Positions 26,841-36,393 are shown, numbered from the stretch's first letter. The stretch is DNA of 64,000 nt from G965247265 sp965247265 (GCA_965247265.1 OZ252002.1:1550001-1614000); one strand, 5' to 3'. Notes: a model not told the origin generated them from the letters alone. Numbers and translations are program-made.

Positions 26841-27254
26841 AAATTTTTAAATTTCCAAGTTAATTTTCAAATTTAATATATATGGAATGACATATAATCA
26901 TTTTTCTAATCGCAATAATTTCATTACAGTTTTATGTCTAAGTACTATAATACAGTTGCTTATTGCTCAAATATCCATAATGAGGGACGCACGGGTTACC
27001 AGCATAAACTTAAATTGTTTAACTTAGCTTTTAGTATGTTTGGTTTGTTTTTCTTATTGGAATTTATCTATGGATGATGTGGGATTATTCCAATCGATGA
27101 AGGCGGACACGTTTGCAGCCCGTATTTGAGTAAATGATCATGGGTGTTTGCGCAGTACGAAGAGAATAGCGATGCACTATAGGTAATACTTGCACGCCCT
27201 TATACGACGAAGATTATGAATGCTATGTCGAATTGAAACAGAAAAGGACGATCT
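26841..27254. other. 414-bp intergenic stretch without a recognised gene
   Basis: Separates the divergent protease cluster (minus) and the 4-OT gene (plus). A short open stretch reading 'TPLYDEDYECYVELKQKRT' runs from about 27194 into the 4-OT start but has no start codon and no known family; it may be a gene remnant or chance. Promoters for both sides should lie here; none is clear enough to mark. Confidence 0.4.
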
Positions 27255-27467
27255 ATGCCATATGTAAATATTAGAATCACGAAAGAAGATGTTACAACAG
27301 AGCAAAAATCAGCGTTAATAAAAAGTGTTACGGATTTATTGCAAGATGTGCTAGGGAAAAATTCAGCCACAACGTTTGTATTGATTGATGAAGTTGAAAC
27401 TGATAATTGGGGAGTTGGCGGTGGCAAGTTACAACACTTCGAAAGAGGCAGGATAGTTAGTAAATAA
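27255..27467 (+). CDS. 4-oxalocrotonate tautomerase family protein
   Basis: 70 residues. After removal of Met the N-terminal proline of 'MPYVNIRITKEDVTTEQK' is the catalytic base of this superfamily. 'TFVLIDEVETDNWGVGG' matches the second strand and the C-terminal helix region; the arginine of 'NIRITKE' is at the usual place. Such small proteins tautomerise enols in aromatic degradation or have other uses; the substrate here is unknown. A DoxX-family gene follows 57 bp later and may share the transcript. Confidence 0.88.
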   Translation: MPYVNIRITKEDVTTEQKSALIKSVTDLLQDVLGKNSATTFVLIDEVETDNWGVGGGKLQHFERGRIVSK

Positions 27468-27524
27468 GAATTAAGTGTCATATCTTAATGCGTTATAAAT
27501 TCAGTTAATTAAGGAAAGGAAATT

Positions 27525-27929
27525 ATGGGTAATAGTTTTAAAAATGATGACATAGGTAAATTAGTTGTACGTTTTGTACTTGGCGTTCTCATGATATTCC
27601 ACGGAATAGCAAAATTTACTAACCCTGACTCCATGGCATTTATCAAAAGCCAACTTCTAACTAATAGCTTGCCAGAGATGCTGGTATATGGTGTGTATGT
27701 TGGAGAGATATTGGCGCCTCTAATAATTATTCTAGGTATTTATACTCGCATCGGTGGGTTAATCATTTTTGTAAATATGATATTTGCAATTTATTTGGTT
27801 CATGCGCATGAACTTTTTAGTCTAGGGCCGCATGGAGGTTGGGCACTTGAGTTGCAAGGGTTTTATTTGTTTAGCGCGCTTGCTGTAATGCTATTTGGGA
27901 GTGGAAAGATCGCAATCAAGCCTGATTAA
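27525..27929 (+). CDS. DoxX family membrane protein
   Basis: 134 residues with four predicted membrane segments: 'LVVRFVLGVLMIFHGIAKF', 'MLVYGVYVGEILAPLIIILG', 'IGGLIIFVNMIFAIYLV' and 'LQGFYLFSALAVMLFG'. The 'FHGIAKFTNP' motif is typical of DoxX. Strong ribosome site AAGGAAAGGA ahead of the ATG. Function of the family is only partly known (oxidative-stress related in some bacteria). It overlaps no gene; a lipoprotein gene starts 20 bp after its stop. Confidence 0.88.
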   Translation: MGNSFKNDDIGKLVVRFVLGVLMIFHGIAKFTNPDSMAFIKSQLLTNSLPEMLVYGVYVGEILAPLIIILGIYTRIGGLIIFVNMIFAIYLVHAHELFSLGPHGGWALELQGFYLFSALAVMLFGSGKIAIKPD

Positions 27930-27948
27930 CTTTGATAGCACTAAAAAA

Positions 27949-28500
27949 GTGAATTATGCAAATATTATAATTTTCGCAGCGTTTGCTCAATTTTGCGCAA
28001 TAGCATGTTCACATTCTCCAAACTCTGCGTCTGATGCAGAAAGTAGCGAAGCGTTGCACGATGCGATCATTTCACTTTCTAATGAGGTTGAAGCAGAAGA
28101 GGCTGAAGCAATATCTGCATTGCTTATTTCATCAACAAAAGATTTAGCTAATGCGTACCGTATGACAAGTCCTCCTCGATACCATAACCTGTTAGTGCAC
28201 CTAAAATTGCTAGACAGAGGGTTATGTTGTCACTGGGCAGAGGATTTGCGTTTGAGGGTTGACAATTTGCAACCGCAAACACTCTCCATTGACTGGTTAG
28301 TTACCAAGCATGGAAAACTGTTGGAGCATAATAGTATTGTAGTATTTGCTGCTAACTCCACTTGGCAGCAAGATATTGTATTTGATCCATGGAGAGCGTC
28401 AGGGCAACCGTACTGGGTGACAGTAGTGGATGATAAATACTTATGGAAGCAGCATCCACTAAGCGGTAATTGGGAACATTTGCATTGTATACAGCAATAG
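27949..28500 (+). CDS. Lipoprotein with possible Cys-His-Asp transglutaminase-like core
   Basis: 183 residues from the GTG at 27949, chosen because it yields a signal peptide with lipobox 'FCAIAC' (lipidated Cys at residue 18); a longer frame from 27895 would run inside doxX. The mature part has 'LLDRGLCCHWAEDLRLRV', 'LLEHNSIVVFAA' and 'DIVFDPWRASGQPYW'. Cys, His and Asp in that order, on a helix start and two strands, resemble the catalytic triad layout of transglutaminase-like/papain-type folds. That is inference; no named family is recognised. Confidence 0.7.
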   Translation: MNYANIIIFAAFAQFCAIACSHSPNSASDAESSEALHDAIISLSNEVEAEEAEAISALLISSTKDLANAYRMTSPPRYHNLLVHLKLLDRGLCCHWAEDLRLRVDNLQPQTLSIDWLVTKHGKLLEHNSIVVFAANSTWQQDIVFDPWRASGQPYWVTVVDDKYLWKQHPLSGNWEHLHCIQQ

Positions 28501-28880
28501 TAAATTATTTTTGCATAAATATATTGAATAGAAATCTAAATATATGGACACAATTAAGCATTTGGTGCATTATTCGCCAATCAATAGTTTTACGGTTTGA
28601 GTTTTTAGAGTTGAACGATATCCAAATTATGGGATACATTTTTTCGAAGGTCATGAAGTAGTTTTGATGTAAGCTCAAAACGCAGCTCCTCTCTATTGCA
28701 TCTATCTAAAGAAATCACCCTCCTTACGTAACAAATCGCAGTACTGCGTAATTAATCTGGTAGTTGAGTTTCTAATAGTAAAAGCAGTGAGTTTGATATG
28801 ACTGAGCACTATCGAATTAGTTGTGCGTTGATTGTTCGATAGGAATTTATAAATTGCAGCGCATAATGTTAGGAGAAAAA
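28501..28880. other. 380-bp non-coding stretch and leader of the RRM gene
   Basis: A 63-codon frame at 28470-28661 overlaps the lipoprotein end and reads unlike a protein. No other coding potential is seen. The last part (about 28830-28880) is the leader of the RRM-protein gene and ends in the ribosome site TTAGGAG. Confidence 0.4.
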
Positions 28881-29156
28881 ATGAATATTTACATTGGTAA
28901 TTTACCTTACAACACATCTGAAGATGATTTGCGTGACTTATTTTCTGCACATGGCGAAGTGTCTAGCGTGAATGTAATTATCGACAGAGATTCTGGCCGT
29001 TCAAAAGGCTTTGGGTTTGTAGAAATGCCGGACAAAGCTCAAGCTGAAAGTGCAATTAATGCAATTAACCAAACTGATGTCAGTGGACGTAGTGTGCGTG
29101 TGAATGAAGCGCGTCCTCGAAATGACAATAGAGGCGGTGGCGGTGGTAGGCGCTAA
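28881..29156 (+). CDS. Glycine-rich RRM RNA-binding protein
   Basis: 91 residues from the ATG at 28881, preceded by TTAGGAG. One RNA-recognition motif: RNP2 'IYIGNLPYNT' at residues 3-12 and RNP1 'KGFGFVEM' near residue 42, then a short Arg/Gly tail 'NRGGGGGRR'. Bacterial proteins of this type bind single-stranded RNA and are often cold-induced; induction here is not shown by the sequence. A longer frame from 28821 adds residues that do not belong to the domain. Confidence 0.93.
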   Translation: MNIYIGNLPYNTSEDDLRDLFSAHGEVSSVNVIIDRDSGRSKGFGFVEMPDKAQAESAINAINQTDVSGRSVRVNEARPRNDNRGGGGGRR

Positions 29157-29260
29157 CAAATTGAATTAACTTTTATTTGTTAAGTTCGGCTTTGTAAGGA
29201 AACGATGCTGTTTGTTTTAGCTAGAAAAATATTTGTGAAGTTGTTTTGTTGTGGATAAAA

Positions 29261-31303
29261 CTAGGATTCAAATTTATCCCAACCAGAGTCAGGCTTGAAG
29301 CGGTCGCCAAACTGTTTATGTAAAGTATTTAACTTTTCTAATTGTAAAGCGACCCCTGTAGATTCTAGATATTGAAGAGGCCCACCTCTAAAGGGTGCAA
29401 AGCCAGTCCCAAATATTACTCCTGAGTCAAGTAGATCTTTACTCTCGATTATCCCTTCGCGATAACATGCGACTGCTTCATTAATGAATCGCATTATCAA
29501 GCGGTCTTGTATAGTGTTTTGATCACTTGTTGAACGGTTGGTTTTTGGAGAAATTTTTTTGCCGTTTTTCCATATATAAAATCCTTTACCAGATTTTTTA
29601 CCAAGCTGTCCTGCTTTCACCATTGATTTAAATGAATCAGGTATTTTGTATTGATACGTGGTGCCAAGTAGCTCTGCCACATGCAGGCCGACATCAAGTC
29701 CTACTGTATCTGCCAGCTCCAGAGGCCCCATGGGCATGCCAAACTCTTTAGCAGCACGGTCAATGTCGGTAATAGGTATGCCTGATTCTTTTAATAGACC
29801 CGCTTCAACCATATAAGGCGTGAGAATTCGATTAACTAAAAATCCGGGGGCGCTTTTTACTGGCAGTGGCAATTTTCCAATTTGCTTCGCAAAGTCAATT
29901 GATTGTTGAATAATTACTGGATTTGATCTTTTACCTTTAACAATTTCGACTAGAGACATTTTTACAACAGGATTAAAGAAATGAAGACCCACAAGTCGCG
30001 ATGGGTCTGAAAATGCATCACAAATGTCTTCAATGGCAATGCTGGAAGTATTGGTTGCTATGATTGCATCACGCTTTACTTTTGGTTCAATTGCTGTAAA
30101 TAATTCCTTTTTTACTGCTGTATTTTCAAATATCGCTTCAATGATGACATCAGCTTTACGTATACCAGTTCCAGCCATATCAATAGCAAAACGGTCCATC
30201 GCTTCATTTGTCAACACTTTATTTTTAAAACGTTTTTTAAAGTAGCGATACGCACGCGCTCTTGCTTGGGCCAAATTTTGAGCATTTAGATCTTGCAATG
30301 TGATAGTTAATCCCTGACTGACACACCATGTAGCAATATCTCCGCCCATTACACCTGCACCAATGACATGCACATGTGTTATAGAGTTTTGAGTAGCACT
30401 GGCGAGACTTTTTAGCTCATTTTGCAGTGAAAATACTCGAATTAAGTTTTTTGCTGTCTCAGTAGTGCTTAATTCAGCCACCGACTCCGCTTCATGTTGC
30501 AACATTAAACTTTCATTGCCGCAGTAATTTACCCAATGATCAATTATGGCGTAGGGTGCAGGGTAGTGTGTAGACTTAGCTTTTTTTGAAACTTGATTTC
30601 GCAACTGAAAGGCGATAATGGGTCTTATAAACTTACTATTAAGCAAACTTAAAGATTTTGAAATTCTATGTTTACGCGTCCTGCGTAATATTATTTGCTG
30701 TGCTGCATTTGTAAATTGTCGTTTTGAAACAATATGGTCAATTAATCCAATCTTTTTTGCCTGTCGACTATCTATACTTCGGCCTGTAAGCATTAAATCC
30801 ATTGCTGTAAGTGGATTAACATGGCGCAAGATCCGCATAGTTCCACCATATCCAGGATGAATTCCTAATCGTACTTCTGGCAATGAAAATCGTGTACCTA
30901 AATCTTCTGATGCAATTCTGTAATCGCACGCCAAGGCAAGCTCGAGACCGCCTCCTAAACAAAAGCCATCAATGACTGCAATGCTTGGGCAGAGTAAATT
31001 GTCTAATTGACTAATAACGCTCTGACCAAAACGAATTTTTTCAAACGCTTCCTGCTTATTGGTGATTGCTAAGAACTCATTTATATCTGCACCAGCAATA
31101 AACCCCTTTGATTTATTTGAAATAATGGCGACACCACGGGGAAGATTTTCGGTAAGGACATTGAGAATTGTTTGTAGCTCGGTAAGAACGCTTTTCGATA
31201 AGAGATTTGTGCTGCTATTTTTGACATTTAGCTTTAGCCAAATAATTTGATTACCGTCTTCTTCGACTAACCAATTATCATATGTTGTCGCAATAGTGGC
31301 CAT
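29261..31303 (-). CDS. fadJ: Fatty-acid oxidation multifunctional protein, FadJ/FadB type
   Basis: 680 residues. N-terminal enoyl-CoA hydratase domain with 'KGFIAGADINEF' oxyanion loop and 'GFCLGGGLELALACDYRIAS' plus 'SLPEVRLGIHPGYGGT' (the two catalytic glutamates at about E121 and E143). Linker, then 3-hydroxyacyl-CoA dehydrogenase with NAD loop 'VIGAGVMGGDIATWC' and 'GLHFFNPVVKMSLVEIVKG' (HxxE). C-terminal tandem domain ends 'FGTGFAPFRGGPLQYLES'. Its ATG is 4 bp after the fadI stop. Choice of FadJ over FadB rests on the upstream FadI-type thiolase and order. Confidence 0.9.
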   Translation of the reverse strand: MATIATTYDNWLVEEDGNQIIWLKLNVKNSSTNLLSKSVLTELQTILNVLTENLPRGVAIISNKSKGFIAGADINEFLAITNKQEAFEKIRFGQSVISQLDNLLCPSIAVIDGFCLGGGLELALACDYRIASEDLGTRFSLPEVRLGIHPGYGGTMRILRHVNPLTAMDLMLTGRSIDSRQAKKIGLIDHIVSKRQFTNAAQQIILRRTRKHRISKSLSLLNSKFIRPIIAFQLRNQVSKKAKSTHYPAPYAIIDHWVNYCGNESLMLQHEAESVAELSTTETAKNLIRVFSLQNELKSLASATQNSITHVHVIGAGVMGGDIATWCVSQGLTITLQDLNAQNLAQARARAYRYFKKRFKNKVLTNEAMDRFAIDMAGTGIRKADVIIEAIFENTAVKKELFTAIEPKVKRDAIIATNTSSIAIEDICDAFSDPSRLVGLHFFNPVVKMSLVEIVKGKRSNPVIIQQSIDFAKQIGKLPLPVKSAPGFLVNRILTPYMVEAGLLKESGIPITDIDRAAKEFGMPMGPLELADTVGLDVGLHVAELLGTTYQYKIPDSFKSMVKAGQLGKKSGKGFYIWKNGKKISPKTNRSTSDQNTIQDRLIMRFINEAVACYREGIIESKDLLDSGVIFGTGFAPFRGGPLQYLESTGVALQLEKLNTLHKQFGDRFKPDSGWDKFES

Positions 31304-31307
31304 TACA

Positions 31308-32594
31308 TTATTGAAGATTCTCGATTAACATCGCACCGCCTTGGCCACCGCCGATGCATATTGTAGCCATGCCACGCTTTGCGTTGTTGCGTTTTAAAAC
31401 TGTTAATAAATGATAAACAATGCGAGTGCCACTCGCTCCTACTGGGTGACCAATGCTTATGGCACCACCATCAACATTTAGCTTTTCATGTGCTACTTCA
31501 CCAAATGCTTTATTCAAGCTGAAATGTGTTTTGCAATACTGTTTATCTTTCCATGCCTCGATACATGCGAGCACTTGAGCAGCAAATGCCTCATTTATTT
31601 CCCAATAATCAATATCATTTATTGCTAGTTTCTGCTCATTCATTATTGGTATCGTTGCATGAACAGGACCTAGCCCCATTTGTTTGGGATCAAGCGCTGC
31701 CCAATTTGTTGTGACAAGTCGTCCGATGACGGACAGCTTATATTTTTTGACCGCAGATTCACTGGCTAAAATAACCCATGCAGCGCCGTCAGTAATTTGA
31801 GCGCTGTTGCCCGCGGTGACATTGCCAAATTTTTTATCAAAGACAGGGCGTAACGCTGCAAGTTTATCTATGCTTGAATCAGCTCTTACCCCATCATCTT
31901 TATCAAATGTATGTCCATCATTATCGAAAATTGCTTCAACCTCATCAAAAAAACCATATTTATATGCATTCACCCACCTCAAATGACTATCTACCGCATA
32001 GCTATCCATTGCAGTTCGAGAAATTTTAAATCGGTGTGCAAGATTTTCTGCTGTTTGGCCCATTGAAAGACCTACCACAGGATCCGTTAAACCTTTTAAT
32101 AGTCCTATCACGGGTGCAAACATTTTCGGTCTTAATCGACTGAGCGTGTGCATTTTATGTAGTAAAGTTTTTGAAGAATTCATTTTCCCCAGCCAATTCA
32201 CCATATAGCGGTTGTAAAGGACTGGAGAATGACTCATTGCATCGGTGCCACCGGCCAAAACCAGATCTGATTTACCAATTCTGATGTTGGTAAACGCTGA
32301 ATCAATGGCCTGCATTCCTGATGCGCAATTACGTTGCACTGTCCAGGCGGGGACACTGTCTCCACATCCCAATCGTAGACTAATTACACGTGCTATATTT
32401 ACTTCATCTGGACGTGGCCCCACACATCCAACAATGACCTCGTCAAATTCTTTTGGTGAGAATGGTTGGCGAATTAATAGCGGTTGTGCGCAGCCTACTG
32501 CAATATCGGATGCCTGAAATGGTCCTAATTGCCCACGCGCTTTTAGAAAAGGTGAGCGACATCCGTCAACAATATATACAGGTGTACTACTCAT
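31308..32594 (-). CDS. fadI: Acetyl-CoA C-acyltransferase, FadI type
   Basis: 428 residues. Thiolase that cleaves 3-oxoacyl-CoA in the last step of beta-oxidation. Acyl-accepting C90 in 'TVQRNCASGMQAIDS', histidine in 'GGAISIGHPVGASGTR' and second cysteine in 'MATICIGGGQGGAML'. The long insertion typical of FadI/trifunctional beta subunits is present. It overlaps the upstream aminotransferase by 4 bp (ATGA) and precedes fadJ by 4 bp, forming one operon. Confidence 0.9.
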   Translation of the reverse strand: MSSTPVYIVDGCRSPFLKARGQLGPFQASDIAVGCAQPLLIRQPFSPKEFDEVIVGCVGPRPDEVNIARVISLRLGCGDSVPAWTVQRNCASGMQAIDSAFTNIRIGKSDLVLAGGTDAMSHSPVLYNRYMVNWLGKMNSSKTLLHKMHTLSRLRPKMFAPVIGLLKGLTDPVVGLSMGQTAENLAHRFKISRTAMDSYAVDSHLRWVNAYKYGFFDEVEAIFDNDGHTFDKDDGVRADSSIDKLAALRPVFDKKFGNVTAGNSAQITDGAAWVILASESAVKKYKLSVIGRLVTTNWAALDPKQMGLGPVHATIPIMNEQKLAINDIDYWEINEAFAAQVLACIEAWKDKQYCKTHFSLNKAFGEVAHEKLNVDGGAISIGHPVGASGTRIVYHLLTVLKRNNAKRGMATICIGGGQGGAMLIENLQ

Positions 32595-33736
32595 ACGGCT
32601 GCATCATTGAAATTAATGATCACATCTATGGCTTTATCAATTTCATCAAAATTCGTATAAAAATGAGGTGAAAATCGAATTCCATCATTTCGATATGCAC
32701 ATAACACATTAGCCTTTAGTAAAGTTTTAAACAGTTGCCTATTATTCACACCTTCGTATCGCATCGTGATAATACCGGATCGACGATCTGCATCCATGTC
32801 AGATAAAATTTTGAGTCCATAAATTCTATATTTTTCTTGAAAATAGCTTATATTTCTAGAAATATTCTCATAAATAACGTTCATTCCGATTTTCAAAATC
32901 AACTGCAAGCTAGCATGCATGGCGTGTATGCCAACATTATTTAAACTTCCGCATTCAAATCGGCGAGCATGTTCAGCGGGCCGCCATTCTTGCGATTCAT
33001 AATCGCCCGAACTTTCCAACATGTGCCAACCAAATTGATTTAGCTGTAATTCATCTCTACGTTTTGGACTGCAGTAAAAAAGGCCAATACCTTCAGGGCT
33101 GAGTAGCCATTTATGTCCATCTGCAGTGACAAAGTCTGCAGGTATTTTATTTAGGTCAAAAGGTATTGCCCCCAGCATTTGAATTGCATCTACACACAAC
33201 ATAATGTCATGTGACTGACAGTAATCACATATTTTTTCAAGATTCATACGCAAGCCAGTAGTAAATTGCACCGCACTCACGGCGATTAATCTTGTATTTT
33301 TATCTACGGACTGAAATAACGAGTCCTCAGGAGTTGGGCCTTCATATATGTCGATGCATCGAGCTTCAATGCCAAAACGTGCTTGAAGCGATTGCCAAAC
33401 AATACGATTTGATGGAAATTCTTGCTGAGCAAATACCACATTGTCATTGGTGTTCCACTGAATGCCATAGGCAACAATAGAAAGGCCCTCAGACGTATTT
33501 TTAATTAGAGCGATATCATCAGTACTTTCAGCGTTAATAAGCTGTTGGCATAGGCTGCGCAGTTGAAATTCAATTATTTCCCATTTTGAAATATTTTTTG
33601 TGCTGTAGTGAGAGTTATCATAAGCAAATTGATTCACTGCATCTTGTGCACACTTGGGCCAAGGCCCCGCTCCAGCATGATTTAAATGAATCAGCTCAGG
33701 GTTCAGTAAAAATTCCTGTGCCCAGTCGTTATCCAT
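32591..33736 (-). CDS. Class V aminotransferase (cysteine desulfurase/isopenicillin-epimerase-like)
   Basis: 381 residues, PLP enzyme of fold type I. PLP lysine K209 in 'ADGHKWLLSPEGIGLFY', PLP-binding 'LCVDAIQMLGA', N-terminal 'IHLNHAGAGPWPKC' and C-terminal 'LCAYRNDGIRFSPHFYTN'. The mobile cysteine loop of true cysteine desulfurases is not evident, so the reaction is undefined. First gene ahead of fadI with a 4-bp overlap, an unusual partner for a beta-oxidation pair; divergent from bioA. Confidence 0.85.
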   Translation of the reverse strand: MDNDWAQEFLLNPELIHLNHAGAGPWPKCAQDAVNQFAYDNSHYSTKNISKWEIIEFQLRSLCQQLINAESTDDIALIKNTSEGLSIVAYGIQWNTNDNVVFAQQEFPSNRIVWQSLQARFGIEARCIDIYEGPTPEDSLFQSVDKNTRLIAVSAVQFTTGLRMNLEKICDYCQSHDIMLCVDAIQMLGAIPFDLNKIPADFVTADGHKWLLSPEGIGLFYCSPKRRDELQLNQFGWHMLESSGDYESQEWRPAEHARRFECGSLNNVGIHAMHASLQLILKIGMNVIYENISRNISYFQEKYRIYGLKILSDMDADRRSGIITMRYEGVNNRQLFKTLLKANVLCAYRNDGIRFSPHFYTNFDEIDKAIDVIINFNDAAV

Positions 33737-33778
33737 AAGTTAGAGTAGCACGAAATAAAAATTCAACAATTAAAAGTC

Positions 33779-35134
33779 ATGTCTGAAAATACTGCCGATT
33801 TAAATCAAAGAGATCTTAATGCGATATGGCATCCCTGCACGCAAATGAAGGACCATGAAATTCTACCAATAGTGCCAATTAAAAAAGCCAATGGAGTGTG
33901 GCTCGAAGACTTTGATGGAAATCGTTATCTCGATGCAATTAGCTCGTGGTGGGTAAATTTATTTGGACACTGCAATGAAAAAATAAATCAGTCTATTAAA
34001 CATCAGTTAGATTGCGTTGAGCATGTGCTTCTTGCAGGTTTCTCACATGATGCAGTGATTCGCTTGTCTGAAGCACTAGTTAAAATAACACCTAACGGGC
34101 TAACTAAATGCTTTTATGCAGACAATGGATCCTCTGCAGTAGAAGTCGCATTAAAAATGAGTTTTCACTATTGGCAAAATAGTGAACGGCCAGGCAAAAC
34201 AAAGTTCATCAATCTTTCAAATTCGTATCATGGCGAAACGATAGGCGCGCTATCGCTTGGTGATGTCGAGCTATACAAAAAAGTATATGAACCACTTTTA
34301 CTGGATGTCATTACAGCTCCCAGCCCAGATAGTTTTAATCGTGAGAAAGGCGAAATGAGCAGCGAGTATGCAGAACGCATGTTTATTCATATGGAGGAAA
34401 TATTACAAAAACATCATGAAGAAGTATGTGCGGTAATTGTTGAGCCATTAGTGCAATGCGCAGGCAATATGCGCATGTATACATCAAACTATTTATCTTT
34501 ATTACGCAAAGCGTGCGATAAATATAATGTACATCTAATTGCCGATGAAATCGCTGTAGGTTTTGGGCGTACAGGTAGTATGTTTGCCTGTGAACAAGCA
34601 GCGATAAGTCCCGATTTTATGTGCTTATCTAAAGGGCTAACAGGCGGTTATTTACCTCTTTCCGTAGTGCTAACGAGCAATCAAATGTATGATGCCTTTT
34701 ACGATGACTATGAAAAACTCACTGCATTTTTACATTCGCATAGTTATACAGGCAATCCACTTGGTTGCGCTGCTGCACTTGCTACATTAAATATTTTTAA
34801 ATCTGAAAATATTATTGAAAAAAATAAAATCTTGATTGATGAGTTTAGCAAGCAATGTGAGCGATTTAGGGATCATCCGCAGATAGGAGATATTAGGCAA
34901 ACTGGAATGATCACAGCTATTGAACTAGTCAAAAATAAAGCTACAAAAGAGCCATATCCCTGGCAGCAACGGCGTGGATTAGAGGTATATAAGTACGGCC
35001 TTAAACATCAGGCCTTATTAAGACCTTTAGGCAATGTGGTTTATTTTATGCCGCCGTATGTGATTACTACAGATGAAATAAAGTTTCTGGTAGATGTAGC
35101 TGAACGTGGTATTGAAATCGCGACTAATGATTAG
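33779..35134 (+). CDS. bioA: Adenosylmethionine-8-amino-7-oxononanoate aminotransferase
   Basis: 451 residues. PLP enzyme that uses S-adenosylmethionine as amino donor to make 7,8-diaminopelargonate in biotin synthesis. Start 'DLNAIWHPCTQMKDHE' is the BioA signature; 'FYADNGSSAVEVALKMSFHY', 'NSYHGETIGALSLG', 'LIADEIAVGFGRTGSMFACE', PLP lysine K285 in 'CLSKGLTGGYLPLS'. bioB, F, C and D are not nearby. The last four bases overlap the convergent stop of the OmpA-like gene. Confidence 0.95.
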   Translation: MSENTADLNQRDLNAIWHPCTQMKDHEILPIVPIKKANGVWLEDFDGNRYLDAISSWWVNLFGHCNEKINQSIKHQLDCVEHVLLAGFSHDAVIRLSEALVKITPNGLTKCFYADNGSSAVEVALKMSFHYWQNSERPGKTKFINLSNSYHGETIGALSLGDVELYKKVYEPLLLDVITAPSPDSFNREKGEMSSEYAERMFIHMEEILQKHHEEVCAVIVEPLVQCAGNMRMYTSNYLSLLRKACDKYNVHLIADEIAVGFGRTGSMFACEQAAISPDFMCLSKGLTGGYLPLSVVLTSNQMYDAFYDDYEKLTAFLHSHSYTGNPLGCAAALATLNIFKSENIIEKNKILIDEFSKQCERFRDHPQIGDIRQTGMITAIELVKNKATKEPYPWQQRRGLEVYKYGLKHQALLRPLGNVVYFMPPYVITTDEIKFLVDVAERGIEIATND

Positions 35135-35940
35135 AATGTAGCAACGTTACCTGACTTTATTACAATCTCCACACGTCGATTTAAATCACGTCCCGCTTGT
35201 GTTGTGTTAGTAGCAACAGGCACTTCTTCACCAAAGCCTCGTGTTTCAATATGATCTTCTGCAATACCTCTTTCGGTAAAAAATAGTTTTACGGCATTAG
35301 CCCGGCGTTCTGATAAGTTTTTATTTTCATTCGCCTTTCCTACGCTGTCTGTATGACCCTCGATAATAATTTTACGTTTGGAATTATTAAGTAGATACTC
35401 TAAAAGAGGATTTAATTTGCTATATGATTCAGGCTGCAGACTCGTACCGCCTGAATCAAATAATAGATCATTCATAACTAATAACGTGCCACGATTTGTC
35501 TCTTCTACTTGATACAAGCTCAGTACATTCTCCAATTCATTAACGCGACTTTGAGCATGTTGTGTTGCAATATTTGCGCGGTCTGCTTCAATGCGGCGCG
35601 CATATGCAATCATCTCATGCTGTTGGTGTTTTAACTTCTCTAGTTCAGTTTCCTGCTGATTTTTTAGAAGTAACCCATTTGCAATATCAATTTTACGATT
35701 TGCAATATAGATGTAATGATCTGTCTCAATAATATTATTCTTTTGTAAAGCCTGTGTTGCTTTGTCAATATTTTCTTGAATTTGATATACAGTTACTGAT
35801 GTTTCTTGTTCAGCAAAAGAATCTTCTTTTAAACTTGCAAAGGTTAAATTGATTTCTTTCAATGGCGGATAAGTTTTTGGCGCACTTGCGCAACTTAAAA
35901 ATATGAAAGTCATTAAAATAGTTAAGTTTACTTTTAACAT
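35131..35940 (-). CDS. OmpA-family lipoprotein with DUF4398-like N-terminal part
   Basis: 269 residues. Lipobox 'FIFLSCAS' places the lipidated Cys at residue 17. A helical DUF4398-like stretch ('IDKATQALQKNNIIETDHYI') and coiled coil (about residues 90-150) precede an OmpA peptidoglycan-binding domain: 'LLFDSGGTSLQPESYSKL', 'IIIEGHTDSVGKANENKNLS', 'RRANAVKLFF', 'GFGEEVPVATN', 'RDLNRRVEIVI'. It would bridge outer membrane and wall. 12 bp separate it from an upstream DUF4398-like lipoprotein in the same direction; convergent overlap of 4 bp with bioA. Confidence 0.9.
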   Translation of the reverse strand: MLKVNLTILMTFIFLSCASAPKTYPPLKEINLTFASLKEDSFAEQETSVTVYQIQENIDKATQALQKNNIIETDHYIYIANRKIDIANGLLLKNQQETELEKLKHQQHEMIAYARRIEADRANIATQHAQSRVNELENVLSLYQVEETNRGTLLVMNDLLFDSGGTSLQPESYSKLNPLLEYLLNNSKRKIIIEGHTDSVGKANENKNLSERRANAVKLFFTERGIAEDHIETRGFGEEVPVATNTTQAGRDLNRRVEIVIKSGNVATF

Positions 35941-35952
35941 GAAGAAATATTG

Positions 35953-36393
35953 TTAATAGTCTAGAGGGGAGAGCGTTACAGGTTCTCGCCATTGCAATTC
36001 TTGGTGTAAACTTGTAATACTTAATTCTATATTTTCGACATCTTCCTCAACAGTCAAGCGCTGTGTTTTTATCTTAATGAGCTCGATGTCGACTAATACT
36101 TGTTGAGCAAGCTGTTCAGCGTGTTTGTGTTCGTTTCCCGCGGCAGCCTCCTCTGCTTGCATCAACTTCACCAAAACACCTTCAACATCATCCTTTACAT
36201 AAGCACGATAATTAGCATGGTCAATGCTTGATGCCGCGACCTTTGCTTGTGGAAGTGTTACTGAGGGCGGTGTATTCGCACAGCTGAGCACAGTTACTAA
36301 CACGGTTAAGCAACTGCAAATCAGTACATATTTATACAATTCTACTCGAATTGAAGTTGAGTTGAATGTTAGATAATTTGGCATTTTTACCAT
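35953..36393 (-). CDS. DUF4398-like lipoprotein
   Basis: 146 residues. Hydrophobic segment 'YVLICSCLTVLVTVLSCANT' with lipobox ending at the Cys of 'VLSC'. The mature part is helical, 'ANYRAYVKDDVEGVLVKLMQ' and 'EHAEQLAQQVLVDIELIKIK'-like helices (here 'HKHAEQLAQQVLVDIELIK'), as in DUF4398 proteins that usually stand next to an OmpA-domain partner, which follows 12 bp downstream. The start could also be the ATG at 36384. Role in the envelope is inferred from pairing. Confidence 0.75.
   Translation of the reverse strand: MVKMPNYLTFNSTSIRVELYKYVLICSCLTVLVTVLSCANTPPSVTLPQAKVAASSIDHANYRAYVKDDVEGVLVKLMQAEEAAAGNEHKHAEQLAQQVLVDIELIKIKTQRLTVEEDVENIELSITSLHQELQWREPVTLSPLDY

Noticed and set aside
28470..28661. 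63-codon frame after the lipoprotein
   Set aside because: Overlaps the lipoprotein end, aromatic/Ile-rich AT-driven composition, no ribosome site.
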